Under the pieces are notes generated by a model. The model did no database searches, was not told the DNA's origin, and saw only the letters and a program-made list of their open reading frames with translations. Source: Opisthocomus hoazin (Eukaryota; Chordata; Aves; Opisthocomiformes; Opisthocomidae). Taken from it: a stretch of 64,000 bases of DNA. The DNA is taken from positions 12,439,577-12,503,576 of the forward strand of contig NC_134417.1 in the NCBI RefSeq assembly GCF_030867145.1, in the 5' to 3' direction. Positions 35,177 to 46,670 of this stretch are shown piece after piece; positions within the stretch are counted from its first letter, which is position 1; every line of letters begins with the position of its first letter. The translations under genes were made by a program, and so were the position numbers.

Positions 35177-38100
35177 AGCAGTAGCTGCATTAGAAGCTTC
35201 CATAGATGCATTGCCAGCAATCTCATTTTTAGCAAATATTAAAATATCACAAAGGTATTAATGTACAAGGTGATTTGGAGACGTAGCACTTCACCAGCCT
35301 CAGACTACAACCTGTCAGAAGTCCGGAAATTAGAAACAGTAGTTTGAGGAGTGAAACAAAGAATGGTGCATGGAAGAAGCAAGCACAACTTGGGTAAGTA
35401 AAGCATCGTAAGCTACACTGAAATTTACCAAATGCACATTTTTATCTCGTTGAAAAAGAGAAATACTGTGATTGGGATTTCTGTGTCTCAGCACAAAAAG
35501 AGCAATGCAGGAGTTCAGGGCGCTGAACGGCCGTGCTGTAACGTGGCTGTGGCTCAGCAGCAGAGAAGCCTTAACCACCATTGCTCCTATGGACTTCCTC
35601 GCTAGGCTGGATTTATTACTGCTCCTGCGAGATGCCAAAGCCCCAGCCATACTGGAGTTTGTATCTAAGCAATGAGCCATTCTGTTGACTAACTTGCTTT
35701 TAGTGTATAGCAAATTGCTTGGATATGTTTCAGCTGTGACAGGTGGGTTGCTGTTAGTTGGTATTCACAGAGCTTGCACCACAGATCATGTAAGGTACCG
35801 TGTCACGTCAGACTTGTGGTCATGACAAGCAGACAGGTCAAGAATCAGAGAAAGGAAAGAACAAATACATGCACTGCACAAATGGAAAATCTCTACTTTT
35901 TTTCTTTTGTGATTAAGAAAACATAGAGCAGATCTTTTATGGAGTGGGATGAAATATTTTTAAAAAATGGTAACTTTATTAGGAGGGACATAGTTTTCGA
36001 CATAGAGTTTTTTACAGAATACATACAAATTAATCCCATATTGTTCAAACTTGCTTTCTATGTTACTAATTAAGCCCATGTTAGATACAGAATAATGTTT
36101 AGTGGATCTCAGGTAACGAAATTTTTGTAGCTCAGACACATTGATCCAGAGATGCTATTTTAGTACTGCTTGAATAAGTGTATGTTGTGTTGTGTACTGC
36201 TGTACACTACAGCAATGTACTGCCTGAACAATTTTTCTACCATGTTTGTGTTGGGGGAAAAGAAAAAAGGACTGTTAGTTGGGATCCTGCTTAGCCTGGG
36301 CCTGAGCAGCTGAGCAGTAACATACATATGTGCAAGTAGCCAAGAAACAAGGTAAAGGAAAATATGATATATAGACCAAGGTGTCAGTCTATATAAAAAT
36401 GATGCCTGAATTCTAGCTTCTGTCTCCAACTACATAAGCTACTACAGTGTAGAAGTGTCTTTCAGATTCAGTGATCTTTAACTTGAACTAAAGAAGTTAG
36501 TTAAAACGTAGGGGAAAGAGCTTAGGAATTGTGGAGCAATGGTATATTTGGATTACCCAGCAGTTCCAAGCAAAGTCGATGGTTCAGGGGCAGGCAGCTG
36601 AACACTGACATGGCTAATGAACTGCATACTGGCAGTACTCCACTGAAGTAATATTAATAGTGGACTTCTGAGTCAAGGAAGATGAACTTTCAAATTAAAG
36701 GTGTACTGTTTTGACTAGAAGACCATGCCTAATGATTTCAGGTTTTTTAGTGGTTAAAAAGTTATTCCAGCAAGAGGCAGATCTTGCTATTCTTTGACTT
36801 ACAATTAATCTTTCTTCTTTTTTAAGTCTACTTTGTGAAAAATGAGGTACCTGTAAGTAGAGAGTTCAGATGATCGACACGTAGCCTTATATGGTCATTT
36901 ATGCCATTAGTTTTTAAAGCAGCTTTTAAAGCCTTTTTTTAAAAGGTAGCTCTGATTGCTGTATTTCTTATTTTTCTTTGGATCCCACATTCCAGAAAAC
37001 TGAATTTAGATTACCAGATGCACTAGTTCGTAGAATTTCACAATACTTTTAAACACGGATTTAAGATTTAAAATGTGCTTTTGGTCTCACTTGTGCATCG
37101 TGATTTCATTTACCTTTTTATGCTTTTAGAAAGAAGCAAAAAGTATTTAAACAGGTCTAAATTTGTATGCTTTTAGTGGACAGAAATGAAGTGTTAGGAG
37201 AGAACATTTGGTTTTGAAGAGAAACAAAAGAAAGTCTGTCTCTCCCTCCTACTTAGTATTCTTAAGGAAAGCCTCTGATGGAAATAAATAAAGGACACAG
37301 GATCTCATTAGAAATATTTTATTTTGTGACTTTTTAAAGAATATATCAAAATCCTACCTAATACTTGGCGATGTAGGAGTTAAGGGTTTAAAGGGGAACG
37401 GTAGATGACTACGTATACTGGTACAAGCACGATGGGGGCAGTAGGAGCAGCTCTGATCAGGACTGTGACACAGTCTCTGAGTGCCTAAAGCCTAAGGCCT
37501 CGCATATTTTTAGAAGTTGCCATGTTACAAATTTAAATCAGACATCTGCAAATTGCTCACAGGGTCAAAGTGCTTTCTGGAGCAGCACATGGCCTTGCTA
37601 ATAGTGATGTCCCTTTCAAAGGGCAGGGAGAAGGGCCTCAGCACCCATTTTGCACCTGTTTGCTTTTGGTATTCTTAAACTTCTAAAGTTTTTATTGTCT
37701 GTTACCATTTGCCATCCTCACTTCCAGAGAAGGTAAACCCTTTGAAATTATGTGCACAATTAATTCAAGGCTATTTCTTAACCTTACTTTGGGTTTGGAA
37801 AGGTAAAGGAGGGAACCCATCTTACTGTTTAGATACCAGATCAGTCACAGAGTGGACAGGGAAACTTGGGCTACATAAAAACTGCAATTAAATCAATTAC
37901 CTACGACAATGTCTTCATCATCTTATTGGTATTTCAGAAATATTCATAATTCATAGTCTACCAAGCAGAGAGGTTATTCCTATTATGTAAATGTTATTAA
38001 AAATCAGTATTAAAATTTAATATTCTTTGGCCAGTTCTACATTGTAGGATGAAATGTCAAGGCGTGTGGGAAACTACACTCTGTGGGAATAGGCAAATAA

Positions 38101-40288
38101 CTGGAAGATGTGTGAAAAAACGGGACTTGACTGTCTGCTAAAGACATCTAGGAGATTTACATATCTACAAAAGACATTTTGGTAATTTATAATCACCATG
38201 TTATGGTGAGATTAAGACTCTTTTGATGTAACACAGGAGTGTGCTACAGCATGTATCTATTAAAAAACTCATTCCTGATGTAGTTTTAAATTAATTTTGA
38301 AAACATTTTGCAGGTCATTTCTCCTTTTACAGCTTTGTGGTGGATTCCCTACAGAGAGAGTGCGTGGGGAAGAAGGTGCTGCACAGTCCAAATGTGGTAA
38401 CTTCTTAAATACACCCATTTCTGTGATGTGTTCTGTCTCTGTAAAAAATGCTGGGGAGAAGTTGAAAATGGTATTAGTAGTATGGTAACTGAGTGATAAA
38501 TGGTTTCTAAGTGCATATGGTGATTTAGGAAGTATTGCAATAAGATAAATGCAGTCATTTAGATTAGAGAAAGTGCACTAATTGAAAATATACCATAGAA
38601 GTTGATTGTAAGTCAGACTTCTCTTACTTCACATGCACTGTAGGGAGAGTGAACCATGTCTAAAATAGCCTACACACTGGAAAGTCATCCAGGGAGCCGA
38701 GATTGCATTTAGAAGAGCTTTTGTTCCCAGCGAGCTACACATGGTAATTTGCATCTGGTATACAATGATATCAGCATACTGAATCGCAGGAAGAGCAGGT
38801 ATTGGGGTGGGTAGGATCTGTTTTTAAGATTTATTTGTGCTCAGTATGTAGCATAAAGAAAAGAAATATAATGGGACGACCATGAACCATGGTAAGAGTT
38901 GTTTCTTCCGAAGAAGAAACAATGAGGGGAGGATGTCTGCTGACATAGCCCCTCAGTCCAGGCAGCTGAGAGATGTCCACGGAAGGAAATCTGTTCAGCA
39001 GCCCATAATCGCCCTGAGTTCCAGGTAGATGTTGATCTTTTGTTCTGCCGATTTCCTTTTGGTAACTGTTTTCTGCTTTGCAATCAAGAGCCAGAATTAA
39101 TTTGACTTACACTTTTCTTTGTCTAGTAACAAAAGAGTCGAAGGCCAAGTGTTGGTGGATACTGGTTGCTCTTCAGAGAACAAAAAATATTAGAGCAGCA
39201 GCATGCAGGTAGAGGCGGAATGCTTTACCTCTACGATGTTTCAGAGTTCAGAGGGCTCAGGATATGTTATTTCCTAGTTCAGTTTGATGCAAAGTTCTAG
39301 CTTGCAGCAGGAAGCCTACGGTGGCAGACATTAGCCAGTGTGCCTTCGTAAGGTTCCATGTGAAGAGAAAACAGTGTTTAACTCTGGGAATAGCGGTATA
39401 TCTTGGAGATCTCTTTGCAATTACTCTGACCAGACCAAGTCCAGTTTCTTGGGAACTTTACCTCCACCAGTATCTGACTGTCTATCAGTGGATGTAGTAG
39501 AAAGGGATACTGAGCTGTAATTCTCAATGGCTGAAATGTATGGTCAGATGATTCCCCTACAAGAAAACTGTTTAACAGAGTATTCAGATCATATGTTTGC
39601 AATTCAAAGATCTGTTTTATTTAATGATACACTTATTTGAGGTCCATTCTTCTCTAGCGTTTTGATAAGGCCTCTATGTTCTTGCTAGTTGTCTTATTAA
39701 GGGATAACCCTTGACATTTGCAGCACTTTGACAAACCTTGGAGGGAGATGAGACAACAGTCTACCAATGCCTTATGGGTTTCGTAATTTTGAATAGATGT
39801 CCAAGGTGTCAGAAATGACTTTGAAGTAATTTGGTCACTTAAGAAAAATGTTGCATGCATTCAAGGGCATCAAAACAAGGTGATGTTTCTAGAAGTTATA
39901 TTTTTTATATACCGAGTACGGTTTTGAGGTCAAAATGTTCACAGGTACCCTTTTTATTCATCTTGTTTTATACATCTGCAGGTTTTTTTCCCCAGGTTTT
40001 TTTCCCTAGTATGTTTGGGAATATTTTAATACATACAGACCAGATTTTCAAAGCTCAGCGTTGAAAATGGTAGCATTTATATTACTTGCTGAATATGCTA
40101 AAATCCAGTAATATTTAACTACATGATATCCTCTTAACTGCCAACTTGTTTTCCTAGTGAAAAAAGATAGAATAAAATAATAGGCATGTTAATTGCCAGT
40201 TAAAATAGTGCAGCAGGCTATGGTAAACCTCTCACTTCCTCCTGTCTGCTGTGTGTAAGGTCTCTATATTAATAACACCATGTGATAG

Positions 40289-41061
40289 TTTCAACAAGGC
40301 CAAATGCCGAGTCCTGCACTTCGGTCACAACAACCCCATGAGATGCTGCAGGCTTGGGGAGGAGTGGCTGGAAAACTGCCCGGCAGAAAAGGACCTTGGG
40401 ATGTTGGTTGACAGCTGGCTGAACATGAGCCAGCAGTGTGCCCAGGTGGCCAAGAAGGCCAACGGCCTCCTGGCTTGTCTCAGGAATAGTGTGGCAGCAG
40501 GAGCAGGGAGGTGATGGTGCCCCTGTACTCGGCACTGGTGAGGCCGCACCTCGAGTGCTGTGTTCGGTTTTGGGCCCCTCACTACAAGAAGGACATTGAG
40601 GTGCTGGAGTGTGTCCAGAGAAGGGCAACGAGGCTGATGAGGGGTCTGGAGAACAAGTCTTATGAGGAGTGGCTGAGGGAACTGGGGCTGTTCAGCCTGG
40701 AGAAGAGAAGGCTGAGGGGGTACCTTCTTGCTCTTTACAACTACCTGAAAGGAGGGCGTAGTGAGGTGGGTGTTGGTCTCTTCTCCCAAGTAACTAGTGA
40801 TAGGACGAGAGGCAATGGCCTCAAGTTGCATCAGGGGAGGTTTAGATTAGATATTAGGAGAAATATCTTTACTGAAAGAGTGGCCAGACATTGGAATAGG
40901 CTGCCCAGGGAGCTGGTTGACTCCCCCTCTCTGGAGGTGTTCAAAAAAAGTGTAGACATGGCACTTCGGGACATGGTTTAGCAGGCATGGTGGTGTTGGG
41001 TTGACAGTTGGACTTGATGATCTTAGATGTCTTTTCCAACCTATGATTCTATGATTCTATA
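40289..41061 (+). mobile_element. CR1 LINE, 5'-truncated copy of about 0.77 kb
   Basis: This is a sense-oriented CR1 copy whose translation shows [17 protein letters not shown], then [40 protein letters not shown] and [20 protein letters not shown]. The tail is two and a half units of the octamer ATGATTCT (about 41041-41061). A frame break near 40510 and loss of the 5' part make it inactive. Its coding sequence differs from the copies at 1-817 and 3610-4724 at many positions (for example [12 protein letters not shown] against [12 protein letters not shown]), so it belongs to another CR1 subfamily or age class. Confidence 0.95.
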
Positions 41062-42094
41062 GAGGATCTTTTCATTATAGTTAACCAATTTACAGCAGTA
41101 AGATGTCTGGAAAAAATAAAATTCTGATAATCCTTCATTTTCAGTGGAACAAAACAATGCTTGGAGAAATTATAAAAGAAAAAAGAAAAAGAAAAAAGAA
41201 TCTGAGACCATCTCACCTACCCACCCTCATGGACAGTTAATAAAATGTAAAATGTTTAAGCTTTTTGCCGTGTAATAGGAACCTAGGGGATGTTCCCACT
41301 CTTAATCACATCGAGCTTTGACAGGGCCATGGATCCTTGAATACCCCTGGAGAGAGATCTCGAGTAAGTATTGGCTTCACTCACCTCCTGACCGGCTGTT
41401 CCACTCTGTACCAGAGAAGTCCTTCCTCCAGAAGTCCTTGAAAGATGATGCTGTGTTTTGAAGACACACAGTCGAGAAAAGCAGGGATGGGTGCTGTGAA
41501 CTCTTGTAGCAAAAATACGGTATACATACCTAGCTGCTGTCTCCTTTCCCCTAGGCAGCAGAAGGAAAGCCTTTTGCTGCCAACGTGTACCATGCTGAGG
41601 TGTGGTGCAGGTCACCGTGGCTTAGCCAGACATATATGTGCCACACAGTTTTCCCTGCTGAAGACGCCTACAGCTGGCTTTGCCGTGCAGTGATGTTTGA
41701 GCACTAGAACAGCACTGTGAAGGCACACAGTGTGCCAAGGTTTGTGCAAAGTTTAAAAATCAAAAGGTTGATTTTTCCCTTACTGTTGTGCTACCGGTAG
41801 GTGCAGTATGTTACCAGAGACTTTACCGGTTTTTGAAGGCTGGTATTTGTAGAAAGCTCTTCAGAAAGGGAAGTATTGATTGCTGCTGCACGGAGATCAT
41901 AAACAGGGGATGTGTGTAATGTTTAAGTGCTGAGGTTGTATTTTAGTATTGGTCTTCAAGAATGGGCTCACATACATCAAAGCAAAGCCTGGACTTGTTT
42001 AAGGTGCTGTTAGAAATCTTTCTCTGTATGACATACAAAGTAACATCAATAATGATACTATTATTAGTAGAAGTAATTTATATTATGGTAATAT
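41062..42094. other. Intergenic DNA, A-rich run and GC-richer patch
   Basis: An A-rich purine run lies near 41176-41202, followed by a somewhat GC-richer patch (41280-41700) that is open on both strands for 70-110 codons. I do not recognise any of the translations and call no gene. Confidence 0.45.
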
Positions 42095-42430
42095 CTAGGC
42101 ACTGCAAGGACCGAGCCTCTCCGTGAAGGATCTCTGTGAAATAGAGAAGCAAGGAGACAATCCTGACCCAGAGAGTAACAGTTTAGACATTAGTCTACAT
42201 GTGGATGGACCAGCAAAAGGTGTGGGAGGAAGCAGCAGTAAAACAAACCTGGTCAGTGCTGGAAGTTGCTGTCACAGTTTACCAGCCTAACTGTTACCAT
42301 TTTGTACTGCCTGTAGGCATCGTGGCAGCAGGGAACGAGGGAATCTTTTATCACTTTACAGTTCAGCAAGGAGACGATGAGGTGCCGGCAGTGAAGGACA
42401 CACAAGAATTCACTGGAGATGGTTTACTAC
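42095..42430. repeat. Probable ancient sauropsid interspersed repeat
   Basis: Several blocks resemble an old repeat that I recall from turtle and crocodilian genomes: 'aatcctgacccagagagtaa' near 42160, 'taccagcctaactgtt' near 42280 and 'tgtaggcatcgtggca' near 42313, in the right order and spacing. The open frame at 42199-42447 is therefore probably repeat-derived rather than a gene. I do not assign a family, and the boundaries are approximate. Confidence 0.42.
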
Positions 42431-43650
42431 ATATGGACTTAAAGTAGACTGTTCTGGGCCAAGTCTTTCCCTGAAGGGAAACTCTTGAGAGTGGCTGAAC
42501 TGTTTAAGCCTGCTTAAGCAGTCCTTTAGGGTAAGTAAAATGCTATATTCGGGGCTTTAAAGTGTGGCTGAACTGTGAAAATCTCTCTCACAGAAGACTG
42601 AATGCTCAAGGTTTGTACTACAACATGTATATGTTTATTTGTTTGTAAAGTGTGAAACAGGAAACATTTCCAAGGCTGGAAGGAGAGGCATAATAATGCT
42701 CAAGCCTGTTTCCCTTGCCCATACTGGGTTTCATAGAAGGAAAATTCAGGTGTGTGGGCTCAGAGACGTCCAGCAGTCCTCTGATAAATGTTCTTGAAAA
42801 TACCTTGAAATTTATTGCAAGTAAGTTGAAGAGGAGAAGGGTGGCTGAGAGGTGGCAAAGAATCGGTTAATCCTGAAATGTGAAATACATGAAAAATCTG
42901 GGCTACAGTTCTGGTTTTCAGGAAATCTGTATTGCTGGGTCAGATTCTCTAGGATTTTATACACTGAAAAGTTTTACTCCTTCCCCCTCCCTTTCGCCCA
43001 GGTTACACACACAAATTTTTCTTAGTTTTTCTTTAGCTTTTAGATCTAGGTTCACAATACTGTCACATAAATGCATTTACATATCATACCATAACATGAT
43101 AATAATTGCCTGTACGGAGTTTCATAATGCAAATCTCTGGAAAATGGTAACTCGGGAGTTCCAGCAGTAACTTGTCCTTGTTCTGTCTTGCAAAGAAGAG
43201 AAAGATTTCTCTGTGCTCTTTGATTCTGTTTACACCCATGCTTTCCTGTCAGCTTGGAAGGATCAGAACAAGTCTGTCCTAATAGAATTGGTTTTGAAAG
43301 ATTAACATTTAAACACTGTAGTCTTGCCCATATCAAAATGCTGAACGGATTCGACAAAGCACTTAAACACACCCTTTAAAGTGAAGTTTAAGTGAAGTTG
43401 CACAGAATCAAGTTTACATTCGTGTCAGTTTAAAATGTGTTTGAGGACAGTTAAGTGCATGCATCCTTTCAGGAAACCTTTATCAGACACCAGAGGAAAT
43501 TAATTATGTCTAAATTTGATGTAACCTTAATGTCCACTGGGATTGCTGTCCATTAGTTTTTCTGAGATTTTAATGACTAGAATAGAAAATTAAAAACAAA
43601 TGAAATATTTAGGAAACTATTATCATGACTACATCAAGCTGATCATGCAA

Positions 43651-43915
43651 CTAAGGGGTAATGGCTTCAAACTGAAAGAGGGCAGATTTAGATTAGATAT
43701 AAGGAAGAAATTCTTCACTCTCAGGGTGGTGAGGCACTGGCACAGGTTGCCCAGAGAAGTTGCGGCTGCCCCCTCCCTGGCAGTGTTCAAGGCCAGGCTG
43801 GACAGGGCTTTGAGCAACCTGGTCTGGGGGCAGGTGTCCCTGCCCGTGGCAGGGGGGTTGGCACTAGGTGATCTGTAAGGTCCCTTCCAACCCAAACCAT
43901 TCTATGATGCTGTGA
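43651..43915 (+). mobile_element. CR1 LINE, 3' tail fragment
   Basis: This is a sense-oriented CR1 3' end of about 265 bases. It starts at the RT C-terminal segment ([20 protein letters not shown], then [13 protein letters not shown]), passes through 'caaggccaggctggacaggg', and ends 'cccaaaccattctatgatgc'. It is severely 5' truncated. The coding part is open for about 90 codons, which suggests moderate age. Confidence 0.93.
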
Positions 43916-46519
43916 AGCTGATTGTTCCATTTAATTTTGCTTCTCTGCTAACTTAAGTGTATAATCAGATGAACAGTTAAAAAAAGGTTGATCTCCAACT
44001 TTCTCTTATAGTTGGAGTAGTATTTGACTAAAGGAGGGCAGTAAATTGAGTACACTGATTTAACAAAAGACATAATCCTTTTCACATATCTTTTCAGTTA
44101 GGAAAGCGCTTATGTATCTATTAAATATACTTGCAAAGGAGTACCTCCTCAGTAGGAGGTGTAGCACTATTTTTCCTTGGTTTACAAAAGGGATACAGTA
44201 AATTTTGCTGCTTCGAATTTTTGAAACTGTCTTTTGAATAGTTATTTTAAAAGATTAACCCTAGTGCAACTAAAACTTGTTTGAATTTGGTATGATAACA
44301 GAAGAATTTTTTCAAAGTATTGGCTTCATTGAGAGGGAGTCAGAATATCACCTCTTAAGTGCCTAAGTTCTAATGCTCTGGTCCTTCTATAATTAATGGA
44401 GAGGCTCTTCCCAAGAGTGATTTAAAACCTACTTCTAGAAACATGAGTTTTACAATATTACCTAAACATGAAAATAAGAAAGGAAAAGGTAATGTTAAGG
44501 AAGTTCTGCTAAAGAAACAGACAAAACAAAATGCCAGTGCACAGCTATCAAGTTTATTGGCATGGATTTTCTGACACAAGAGGTGTATATGAATGTGGGA
44601 GTCTTATTTAATATTTCCCAAATGAGATAAAAAAGATAAAGATTAAAAGTGATTGTTCTAGTAGTGTGTGCATAGGAGACCTGGTTTAAACTGTAAATGG
44701 TTCTTCTTCAGTATTTTGAACTTCACAGATGAATATTTCCTGAAATGTCACACTTCCATTGCATATGGCTCATAACTTTTAAATATGGTTACAGTAAAAC
44801 AAAACGCATTGCAGATTCAACACATTAATCCTCCATGAGAGATGTGCAGAGCTGTCATTTTCACCAAGCATTCGTGTGTGGTCACTGGGGTTTCCATGGG
44901 TCTATTCCGCAGAGACACTTTGCCTTTTGGCAAGTAAACACAGACTTTTTCCTAGTGAAACTGAGAAAAATCTGCCCTGAAAGAAAAGCAGCTCTATACA
45001 ATCTGTAGTGCTACCCTCTTGTTTCTGTAAAACCTCCAAGAGCCAAGAAACCCATTTTCACAATGCTGCCATAACACTGTGCTTTTATTTGCAATTTTTT
45101 CTAAACCATCTCTAGTAAACACTGTCAATGAAGCTGCAGATTATCGCCCGGGTGCCATCTGGAACAATCAGTCTTGAAACCTGACTGTTGAAAAATGAGG
45201 TGATGAAGCCAATAATGCCAGATAATATATGGTTCCTCTGTTCTCTATTTTGGTTTGCAAATTTGTTCACAATATGTACCAGCCTGCATACCCCCACCTG
45301 TATTCAGTTTTTTGGAAGAGTGGCTTTTCTGATTAGTTTATTATTTATTTGCCAAAAACATTATATGTGCAATGGGTCATTAAGTAACGTGGCACTGAGG
45401 CTGTGTTGTTTTTTTGGGAACAGCAGCATTTCCAGAAGTATTTTTAAAAACAAAGGCAAATTGTTTGGGGGCGGAAAGCAAATGGCAGTTGGATCCCTCT
45501 GCCCCCATGACTCTTACTCCAGAAATTAGGACAGAGGGTCATTTCTGAGGGAGGAAGGAAGTTAAATACAGAAAGATCTGTGCTAAATGTCTAGTAACTT
45601 TGGCACCTAGGCAGTGAATTCTCATAACATCAAATAGGCCTGGGCCAGTGGTTCGTGGGACTGTTCTAGCCACAAATCCGAACCTCAGCACTGTACGGGC
45701 TGCTGTGAAAAGTTCCCAGCCAGAGCCAGTACAAAATCGATCCAGGTGGAACCGTGAAAGAGACTCGCAAAGGCTGCTGTTACGAGGAAAGATCTGTAAG
45801 GGCAGTATTTCATTTCAACTGTTTATTTTAACAATTTACATTTAGTTTGAGTCTCTTGGATTTTGGGGGTAATATTGTCTTGTTAGGAGAGATGATAAAC
45901 TGATCTTACATGACTAGTGGTTTATTGAACATGACCTAATTATAATGAGGTGAACGGGAAATATTTTCTGACAAGCTGAGAAAAGCTCTGTGGGAAAGAG
46001 CTGTGCAAGGTTGTCTTAACCCTGGCAGGAGGGGATGAATGGAAGTTAACTCTTCAGAGACTGCTCCAGGCACTTAGATAATTGGACGATAGGAGCTATA
46101 CTGGAATTCAGATAGAATAATTCAGACTTGTTTGAAGTCGTTAAAAGGACTAAATCCACTTCAGAGCAGCAGTGTGATTTTGAGTACGGTTTCTTTTGAG
46201 AGCCCTGCAGTGAGTGAGGTTGGGTCTCTCAAAGACAGACATATAAATTAGTGCCCACAGTACTCTTCTCAAATGGATTTCAGTTCTTAGCAGTTAAAAT
46301 TCTCCCCATAGAAATTAATGATTACCTATTACCTCCGCATCCCCACAGGACTGAGCTATTTTTTTAAACACGATGTTCTGTGGGCCACAGAGCTTAGTAT
46401 TTATTTCAAATTGTCTGAAATATGTCAATAAACAGCAGTGGAAAGTGTAATCTTGTACTTCAAGTCCCACATATGATATGTATTTCCAACCAATTGCATG
46501 ATAACAAAAATTATGGCAA
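43916..46519. other. Intergenic AT-rich DNA, no gene seen
   Basis: I find no coding or RNA gene and no recognisable repeat. The open frame at 45188-45529 (113 codons) has no recognisable domains. Confidence 0.5.
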
Positions 46520-46670
46520 ATGGCCCCAAGGCGGACCTGGAAGCTGGACAAGGAGACCGGTGAAAAGCCACGGCTGTGCTGGGGTGTGTTTGCTGCCGGG
46601 TCTGTGTGCTGTCGCAGGACGCAGCGCAGCAGAGCAGCTGCAGGAACGGCGCAGAATCGGGTTTCAGTAA
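46520..46670. other. Small CpG-rich islet of unknown origin
   Basis: About 150 bases contain around ten CpG dinucleotides and are clearly GC-rich, while both flanks are AT-rich. It could be an exon or promoter of a non-coding RNA, a fragment of an unrecognised repeat, or a GC-rich retrocopy. Open frames cross it in two registers, but neither translation is familiar. Confidence 0.5.

Larger units (their letters stand above)
32429..40288. other. Intergenic DNA with small tandem duplications
   Basis: I see no supported gene in this stretch of about 7.9 kb. It contains two perfect short tandem duplications (34283-34316 and 35125-35176), a TA/CA-rich low-complexity stretch near 34340-34450, and a CpG-richer segment near 35500-35640 that is open on both strands. 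The remainder is AT-rich and unremarkable. Confidence 0.5.

Noticed and set aside
40251..40981. Adjacent 87- and 156-codon frames as a possible gene
   Set aside because: Both are pieces of one CR1 copy separated by a frame break, followed by the CR1 octamer tail. The minus-strand frames there are antisense shadows.
42199..42447. 82-codon frame as a small gene
   Set aside because: It is better explained as part of a diverged interspersed repeat.
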